Made by a program: the position numbers and the translations under genes
Shown here: positions 59,325 through 64,000 of the stretch, one piece after another
Position numbering within the stretch: the first letter of the stretch is position 1
Layout: every line of letters begins with the position of its first letter
The notes under the pieces: model-generated
The model's input: the letters and a program-made list of their open reading frames with translations, nothing else
Database searches by the model: none
Told to the model about the DNA's origin: nothing
NCBI RefSeq assembly: GCF_014650675.1
Contig: NZ_BMVK01000018.1
Span: 123,714 to 187,713 of the forward strand
Origin: Streptomyces anulatus
GTDB lineage: Bacteria > Actinomycetota > Actinomycetes > Streptomycetales > Streptomycetaceae
Direction: 5' to 3'
Length of the DNA stretch: 64,000 nucleotides

Positions 59325-60136
59325 TCGAGTTGTCAGAGTCCTTCGGGTCTTTTGAATCGTTTGAGTCCTTCGATGGGACCGCCATTGGCTGGCAACGGCT
59401 CGGCTCTGGTCCGCCGGTCGTCATGGTCCATGGCTCCGGCGGCGGCCTGCACTCTTGGCAGCCGGTGGCTCAACGACTCGCCGACCGGTTCGAACTGTGG
59501 ACACCTGCCCGGCGCGGGTACGCCCCGAGCGGACCAGGCAGGTCACCGAAGCGCTTCGCCGACGAGGTGGGGGACCTGAAGGCGCTGATCGACAAGATCG
59601 GGTGTCCCGTGCATCTGGTCGGCATGTCCTATGGCGCCACCGTCGCCCTGCACGCCACGGCAGCCGGACTGCCGGTTCGCTCGCTGGTGCTGTGGGAGCC
59701 GCCGCTGTACGCAGCCGGCGAGGAACTGGGCCCTGTACTGGCCGAGTTCGAGGACCTGACCGCACACGGTGACCGGCGGCGGGCCGATCGGCTGCTAGCG
59801 GAGAAGGTGGCCCGCGTCCCGGCCGAGCTGTTGGACCTCATGGATGCGGGCGAGCACGACGACAGTGAATTCGCCGACGCGCCCGGCTGGTGCCGTGACC
59901 TCGAATCGATGGCCGCCGACTCGGTGGAAGTGGAACGCTGGTCCGCAGTCACCACCCCAACCCTGCTGATGCGGGGCGCCGACACCTGGCAGCCGATGCC
60001 GGCAACGCTAGACCGGCTCGCGACCGCACTGCCCCACGTCACCTACACGACGTTCCCTGACCAGATGCACTTCGCGCCGTCAGTTGTCCCCGAGGAGGTG
60101 GCAACGGAGATCGCTCGCTTCTTGCCGCGTTCCTGA
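59312..60136 (+). CDS. Alpha/beta hydrolase
   Basis: A 274-residue alpha/beta hydrolase. The oxyanion segment is VVMVHGSGGGLHSWQPVAQR, the nucleophile elbow VGMSYGATVAL gives the catalytic Ser, and the final His lies in FPDQMHFAPSVV. An Asp in MRGADTWQPMP completes the triad. The N-terminus has a short SFGSFESFESF repeat. ATG 59312 starts 13 bases before the end of the composite frame. The substrate cannot be deduced. Confidence 0.85.
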   Translation: MSSVIELSESFGSFESFESFDGTAIGWQRLGSGPPVVMVHGSGGGLHSWQPVAQRLADRFELWTPARRGYAPSGPGRSPKRFADEVGDLKALIDKIGCPVHLVGMSYGATVALHATAAGLPVRSLVLWEPPLYAAGEELGPVLAEFEDLTAHGDRRRADRLLAEKVARVPAELLDLMDAGEHDDSEFADAPGWCRDLESMAADSVEVERWSAVTTPTLLMRGADTWQPMPATLDRLATALPHVTYTTFPDQMHFAPSVVPEEVATEIARFLPRS

Positions 60137-60186
60137 AGTCGTCCAGGATTCGATCCCCGATCCCATGCCCTGAGAGCCGAGGCTGG

Positions 60187-60318
60187 TCACTTCGTGCCCA
60201 GTCCGGTGCCGCGGCGGGCGGTTGCCGGGACGATGCGGCGTTGCCGGACCTGGTCGCGGTAGATGCCGTGGTCGTACCTGCGGTCGGCGAAGAGTGAGTC
60301 CGGCTTGCGGCGCGGATG
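60187..60318 (-). pseudogene. C-terminal fragment of an IS5-type transposase
   Basis: On the minus strand the frame ending at 60187 reads RRKPDSLFADRRYDHGIYRD and QVRQRRIVPATARRGTGLG. This matches the end of IS5-family transposases, where the Asp of LFADRGYD-type motif and the following ARRG are conserved. Nothing upstream of about 60318 continues the match. It is a fragment, directly abutting the ligase remnant on the other strand. Confidence 0.6.
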
Positions 60319-60743
60319 CCTGACCCGGCCGGACGGGTCAGGGTCGGGGGCGTGGAGTACCCGATCCGGCCCTCCCTGGCCCGCGCCGTGCCGACCCCGC
60401 CGACCGGCCCCAACTGGCATTTCGAGGTCAAGGTGGACGGACACCGGATGATTCTCCGGCGCATCGAGGACGGGGTGATCTGCTACTCCTGTACGGGCCG
60501 GATCGTCACCTCGCACTGGATGGACCTTGCCGTCCCGGCCATGCAGCAGCTGCTTCCGGGGACCACCTGCGACGGAGAGGCAGTCACCTGGCGCGGGGGC
60601 CGCATTGATTTCGGGGCGGTCCAGGCCCGCGCCGCCTCCTCGCTGGACCGGGCCCGCGCCCTGGCCGCCCGCCCGTACAGTACACGCGGGCACGCGACGT
60701 GGCCGTGCTGGCTGCCGAGATCGAAGCCATGCGCGACAAGTAA
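60316..60743 (+). pseudogene. ATP-dependent DNA ligase remnant
   Basis: PSLARAVPTPPTGPNWHFEV and KVDGHRMILRRIEDG give the adenylation segment of ATP-dependent ligases; the Lys of KVDGHR is the nucleotide-binding residue. LLPGTTCDGEAVTWRGGRID is the next conserved block. The match stops near 60690, well short of the OB-fold domain. A different frame (ARDVAVLAAEIEAMRDK) runs from there to TAA 60741. It is a truncated gene, not a working ligase. Confidence 0.55.
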
Positions 60744-61336
60744 TCCTCTGCCGAGGGCATTCGCCAGGCTGGCCGGTTGTGGCGGTTGGATGTGCGGTGA
60801 TGCCCGATCCGACCGCAGGAGGTGTGGTGGCCGAGCGCGTCCGAGTGCAAGGCGGCTGCGGCCTGAGCAATCCGGTGAACCTATGCGGTCCGAGCACCAG
60901 TGGTTTTCCGGATGGTGCAGTTGAGGCGCAAGATCCGGCACGCGGACACGACGGACGCGCAGGTGGTCGGCTCCGTCGGGCCCCGCCGCCGCCCGCGCCG
61001 TCTCGCGGTCCTCCCGGCCGGAGAAGACCGGTCCCGCTCGTCCGCGCCACTGAACGCGGTTCTGGCCGCCCGGCTCGGCGCGCTTCTGGCCGTCGCCCCG
61101 GTAGAAGGCGAGCACCTTACCGAGGCGGGCGAGACGTACATCGGCTCGTCATCGGGCTCGTGGTCGAGGTGCTGGCTGCGGCCTCGGGACTGGTGAGCTC
61201 GCATGTCGAGGTGTCGCGTATTTCAGCTCAGAGCGCCCCGATCGGTCACTTTGGGTCATGCGGGCGGTGTCCAGGGTCCGGCCCGGAGCGAGTATGTTCG
61301 TCCGATGGCGCGTTCGAAGCGTTTCGGGAGGGGAGA
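60744..61336. other. Decayed region without a supported gene
   Basis: Several frames stay open because of high GC, but none keeps regular codon bias or shows a known family. Text is Arg-rich in every frame. It separates the ligase remnant from the small gene at 61337, whose GGGAGGGGAGA ribosome site lies at its right end. Confidence 0.4.
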
Positions 61337-61570
61337 ATGCAGGTGGACGTCGTCGCGATTATGGAAGCATTGGCTGAACAGGGCGTAACGGTGCTGTTCA
61401 AGGCCGACGCTGAGCGGATGGCAGTGAGGGGCAAGCCTTGGACCTTCGTCGCCAGTGGAGCGCCGTTGCGCGAGGACGTCCTTGTGCGAACCGATGCCGC
61501 GTCTGTGGAGCAATGCCTCGCAGTGTGCTTGCCCCGCCTGCGTGAGCTGGGCTTTTCGTTCCCTGTGTGA
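61337..61570 (+). CDS. Small conserved-looking protein of unknown function
   Basis: A 77-residue protein starting MQVDVVAIMEALAEQGVTVL, then FKADAERMAVRGKPWTFVAS and ending CLPRLRELGFSFPV. Strong ribosome site GGGAGGGGAG directly before ATG 61337. No signal peptide or membrane segment. The alternating hydrophobic pattern suggests a compact alpha/beta fold. I do not recognise a family. Confidence 0.65.
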   Translation: MQVDVVAIMEALAEQGVTVLFKADAERMAVRGKPWTFVASGAPLREDVLVRTDAASVEQCLAVCLPRLRELGFSFPV

Positions 61571-61630
61571 GCGAGCAGGTGTGACCGAACCGCCGCCCTG
61601 GATGTCAGTGCCGGCTGCTTACATGAGCCC

Positions 61631-62800
61631 ATGGACACCGTGCACACGACCGCCGCCCTCCTCCCGGACCCTGCAGAGCTCCGCGTGTACCTGCGTGCGC
61701 TGGCCGTGCTGGACCAGGCGATCTGCCGCGACCCGCGGTTCTCCCGCTACTCCTTCTCCACCACCTGGGGGCCTGGGACGGAGGCGGCCCTGATGGACAA
61801 CGGCTCGGGTGACGACTTCTCCGTCCTCTTCACCCCGGCCGGTGTGCTCGTCCGCGGCTTCGACCACGAGTCGGAGATGAGCCCGTACGGCACGGACGAC
61901 GAACAGGTCTGGCCCGGTGTCATCGACGAGGTGCCCGCCGCGCTGCGCCCGCTCCTGGACGACCCGGCCTTCGTCGACGAGGGCCTCGGCGCCCCGCGGG
62001 TCACCGTCTGCCTGTGGTGGGAGACCGGCGGCAGCGCCTGGCGCACCGGATCGGGCATCGTTTTCCCCTCGGGCAGCCCGGATCCGGACGGCTCCGGGCA
62101 CCTCTTCCGCCTCCTCACCGACCGCTCTCCCGAGGCCGTTCAGGCGCACTTCGAGGAGGACTACGGGCGTCCCGTCCCCCTCGACACCGTCCGCCGCGTC
62201 CTCGCGGGCCACCCCCTGACCCCCGAAGCCGCCTGCGGCCTCAACCCGGCCGCCCTCTCCGACGAGGCCCTGCTCCGCCGGATCGCCGCCGACCCCGAGG
62301 TCGAGGCGTACCTCGCCTGCGACGGTGAGTTCGACCTCACACGGACCGACCCCATCGAGTCGATCGCCCTGCCGACCGGTCTCCCGGTGGAGCCGGTGGC
62401 CGGCTGCAACGCGGGAGGCACCCACTACCTCTGCGGCCCGGCCGGCTCCGACCGTGTCCGCCCCGTCCTCTACACCGATTCCGAGGGCCAGGCTTCTCTC
62501 ATCGCTGAGTCCCTTGCCGAGGCCCTGACCCTGGCCATCGTCCTCCCCTTCTGGCACGACGCCCTGGCCGGCTTCCGTCCTCCCGCGCTCAACGCCGACT
62601 ACCTTGAGGACAACCCGGACCACCCCGAGGTCCGCGACCGCCTCCTCGCCGCCCTCCGCCTCCCCCCGGCCACCGAGCCCGAGGTCCTGGCCCGCCTCCT
62701 CACTACGGCCGCCCGCACCGTCCCGGACGGCTTCCTCCCTTCGGTCGAGGGCGAGGAGGACGCGGCCTTCGAACCGATGCTCCGTCTGCCGGCCGAGTAG
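61631..62800 (+). CDS. Hypothetical protein, 389 residues
   Basis: A soluble acidic protein with good actinobacterial codon use throughout. Segments include YSFSTTWGPGTEAALMDNGS, VLVRGFDHESEMSPYG and VTVCLWWETGGSAWRTG. The C-terminal third is helical and Leu/Ala-rich. It has no signal peptide or membrane segment. The layout recalls polymorphic-toxin immunity or SMI1-like accessory proteins of Streptomyces, but I cannot name a family. ATG 61631 was taken as the first start in frame. Confidence 0.75.
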   Translation: MDTVHTTAALLPDPAELRVYLRALAVLDQAICRDPRFSRYSFSTTWGPGTEAALMDNGSGDDFSVLFTPAGVLVRGFDHESEMSPYGTDDEQVWPGVIDEVPAALRPLLDDPAFVDEGLGAPRVTVCLWWETGGSAWRTGSGIVFPSGSPDPDGSGHLFRLLTDRSPEAVQAHFEEDYGRPVPLDTVRRVLAGHPLTPEAACGLNPAALSDEALLRRIAADPEVEAYLACDGEFDLTRTDPIESIALPTGLPVEPVAGCNAGGTHYLCGPAGSDRVRPVLYTDSEGQASLIAESLAEALTLAIVLPFWHDALAGFRPPALNADYLEDNPDHPEVRDRLLAALRLPPATEPEVLARLLTTAARTVPDGFLPSVEGEEDAAFEPMLRLPAE

Positions 62801-62890
62801 GACAGTCCCGCCGCGAGAAGGGCGTCCGCTGGGGCGGTCGGCCGGCGAAAGCAGCGTGACCTGGCGAACAGCACCAGCAACACTGACACC

Positions 62891-63211
62891 ATGACCGTTA
62901 ATCGTGAGGCGCTCCACGCCAGCTGGAACCGGACCCGTGGCCACCTCGACGACGCCCGGTCCCACCTGGCGGGCCAGCCGGACACCGATCTCGCAGGCAC
63001 GCTCGAGTTCTTGGAGCACAACGAGTTGGGACTCGCCTTCGACTGCCTGGTCGACGTCGGCGATGACCTCGACCTGCCGCTCGCCTTCTGGCAGCACCTG
63101 GACCGAGCGGCCCGTGAGATGCGGCTCTACAGCGACGCGCTGCACAAGCCCCACCTCACTGCTGCCGATCTCTGCCGCCGCCACCTCGCCGCCGCCTCCG
63201 AGCGCGAATGA
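62891..63211 (+). CDS. MafI-like immunity-type protein
   Basis: A 106-residue all-helical acidic protein. LEFLEHNELGLAFDCLVDVG and DDLDLPLAFWQHLDRAAREM resemble the conserved part of MafI-family immunity proteins (a helical pair with EHNExGLAxDxL). In other bacteria these lie next to toxin genes and block them. No toxin is visible here, so it may be an orphan immunity gene. ATG 62891 lacks a strong ribosome site. Confidence 0.6.
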   Translation: MTVNREALHASWNRTRGHLDDARSHLAGQPDTDLAGTLEFLEHNELGLAFDCLVDVGDDLDLPLAFWQHLDRAAREMRLYSDALHKPHLTAADLCRRHLAAASERE

Positions 63212-63362
63212 CCCAGTTCCCGGTCAGAGCACTAGTCGAGGGCCGCGGATTTGATGACGTCGGTTCCGTACCGCCGCCGGGCGCGGTCCTGGACGGCTTC
63301 GATGAGCAGTGAGCCGTGCCTCGGCAGCGATATCTGCTGGTCAGCGATCTGGCAGGCCTGCC

Positions 63363-63848
63363 ATGATCGGCTTCATGGGCACGGATATCCATGGATTCAT
63401 CGAGATCCGGAACAGCTATATCGACAGCTCGGAGCCCGATGACGACGAGCTGCTCTTCCGCTGGCACCCCGCGATCGCCCTGGATCACGTCTACGACCGC
63501 CGGTCCTACGAAGCCTTCGGCTGTCTCTTCGGCGTCCGAGGGGGGCCCTTCGAGCCGCTCGCGGCACAACGCGGCTTCCCGCGAGACGCCTCCCGCGCTG
63601 TAACGCGCGCCTTCGAGTGGGAACGGGAGGACTCGCACAGCCCGTCGTGGATCAGTTGGGCCGAACTGGAAGGGGCAGACTGGGGCAGCACGGGATCATT
63701 CGGAGGTCCGGCCGGGCCCGAAAGACTCCTCACCCGACGCCAGGTGGTGCGTGACGAAGAATGGGGTGACGTGTGGTCGGTGATGACCGTGCTCGCCAAG
63801 CGGCACGGGGCCGAAAACGTCCGTCTGGTGGTCTGGTTCGACAACTAG
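63363..63848 (+). CDS. Hypothetical phage-like protein (MGTDIHG type)
   Basis: A 161-residue protein whose start, MGTDIHGFIEIRNSYIDS, is typical of a family seen in phages and actinobacterial chromosomes without known function. WISWAELEGADWGS and VWSVMTVLAKRHGAENVRLV follow, ending in VVWFDN. ATG 63363 has GGCAGG just upstream; ATG 63375 is an alternative that begins exactly at MGTDIH. Confidence 0.7.
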   Translation: MIGFMGTDIHGFIEIRNSYIDSSEPDDDELLFRWHPAIALDHVYDRRSYEAFGCLFGVRGGPFEPLAAQRGFPRDASRAVTRAFEWEREDSHSPSWISWAELEGADWGSTGSFGGPAGPERLLTRRQVVRDEEWGDVWSVMTVLAKRHGAENVRLVVWFDN

Positions 63849-63903
63849 GCCGAGCAGATCCCGCCAGGGCACCCCAGTCCGAATCCTGTTGCCCTGGCGT
63901 CCG
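63849..63903 (-). pseudogene. Tiny transposase remnant
   Basis: On the minus strand this stretch reads QGNRIRTGVPWRDLLGL, matching the conserved RIRTGVPWRDLPE string near the N-terminus of IS5-type (DUF4096-containing) transposases. Nothing on either side continues the match. It is a short scar of an insertion sequence. Confidence 0.5.
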
Positions 63904-63924
63904 CCGGGCGGGCACGCTTCCGGC

Positions 63925-64000
63925 ATGCGATTCCCCGCCGAAGCCCGCCGCGACGTCCACGTCCGCTACACCCGGCCCAGCTGCATGGGCGGCTTCGCGG
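63925..64000 (+). CDS. Possible start of a hypothetical gene (cut by the window edge)
   Basis: ATG 63925 opens a frame (MRFPAEARRDVHVRYTRPSC, then MGGFA) that is still open at the window end. Codon use is plausible but there is no clear ribosome site, and 25 residues are too few to assign a family. Confidence 0.35.
   Translation, partial: MRFPAEARRDVHVRYTRPSCMGGFA

Noticed and set aside
60881..61204. Minus-strand 107-codon frame and the plus-strand frame opposite it
   Set aside because: Both are Arg/Ser-rich shadows of each other in decayed sequence; no family, start signal or codon bias.

Overview
The window is high-GC actinobacterial DNA, most probably from a Streptomyces chromosome. Codon third positions are almost all G or C, GTG starts and ATGA/GTGA stop-start overlaps are common, and the gene families are typical of the genus: Tat- and lipoprotein-exported sugar enzymes, SigB-type sigma factor, DhaKLM, ABC-F protein, and IS5- and IS110-like remnants. 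No tRNA, rRNA, CRISPR array or complete insertion sequence was seen.

Left part (1-6.3 kb): a zinc alcohol dehydrogenase running off the left edge faces a TetR regulator across two matching operators. It is followed by a secreted metzincin protease, a binding-protein-like cytoplasmic protein, an NTF2-like protein facing a PadR regulator across a 34-bp near-perfect palindrome, and an ArsR-like/MFS pair. 6.3-19.4 kb: a LacI-controlled fructan-utilisation cluster. It has a dipeptide-class ABC transporter (lipoprotein, two permeases, two ATPases), an intracellular GH32, a very large exported multi-module GH32, and a PfkB sugar kinase. 19.4-25.5 kb: a compact acyl-chain cluster with a KASIII, two KASII paralogues, an acyl-CoA oxidase-like flavoprotein and a dedicated acyl carrier protein. 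No ketoreductase or dehydratase is present; this is the best candidate here for an undescribed pathway.

25.6-31 kb: a cobalamin riboswitch precedes an ABC corrinoid transporter, then a stress-type PRC-barrel/DUF2382 protein and the corrinoid-salvage amidohydrolase CbiZ, whose frame has no ordinary start codon upstream of its conserved core. 31-35 kb (minus strand): MetY, MetX and an exported molybdopterin sulfite-oxidase-like enzyme. 35.2-38.7 kb (minus strand): a carnitine-degradation operon (BKACE enzyme, carnitine dehydrogenase, thioesterase) behind a regulator that joins an XRE-type HTH to a TetR body. 38.8-42.6 kb: a 54-bp perfect palindrome, a SigB-type sigma factor, a GNAT acetyltransferase and a membrane PP2C phosphatase. 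42.7-45.4 kb: TetR, SDR and alcohol dehydrogenase. 45.4-50.4 kb: 47-bp tandem repeats, a short leader peptide before an ABC-F gene, a Nudix hydrolase and dhaKLM.

Right part (50.4-64 kb): the texture changes to scattered small genes, broken genes and insertion-sequence debris. Debris includes a frameshifted GntR gene, a TyrRS S4-domain fragment, a DNA-ligase fragment, an IS5/IS110 chimera and other transposase scraps. Intact genes include an AraC regulator, a tectonin-repeat lectin-like protein, a YidB-like protein, an imine-reductase-like enzyme facing an HxlR regulator (flanked by inverted 27-bp IS-end-like repeats), an alpha/beta hydrolase, and several hypothetical or possible immunity-type proteins.
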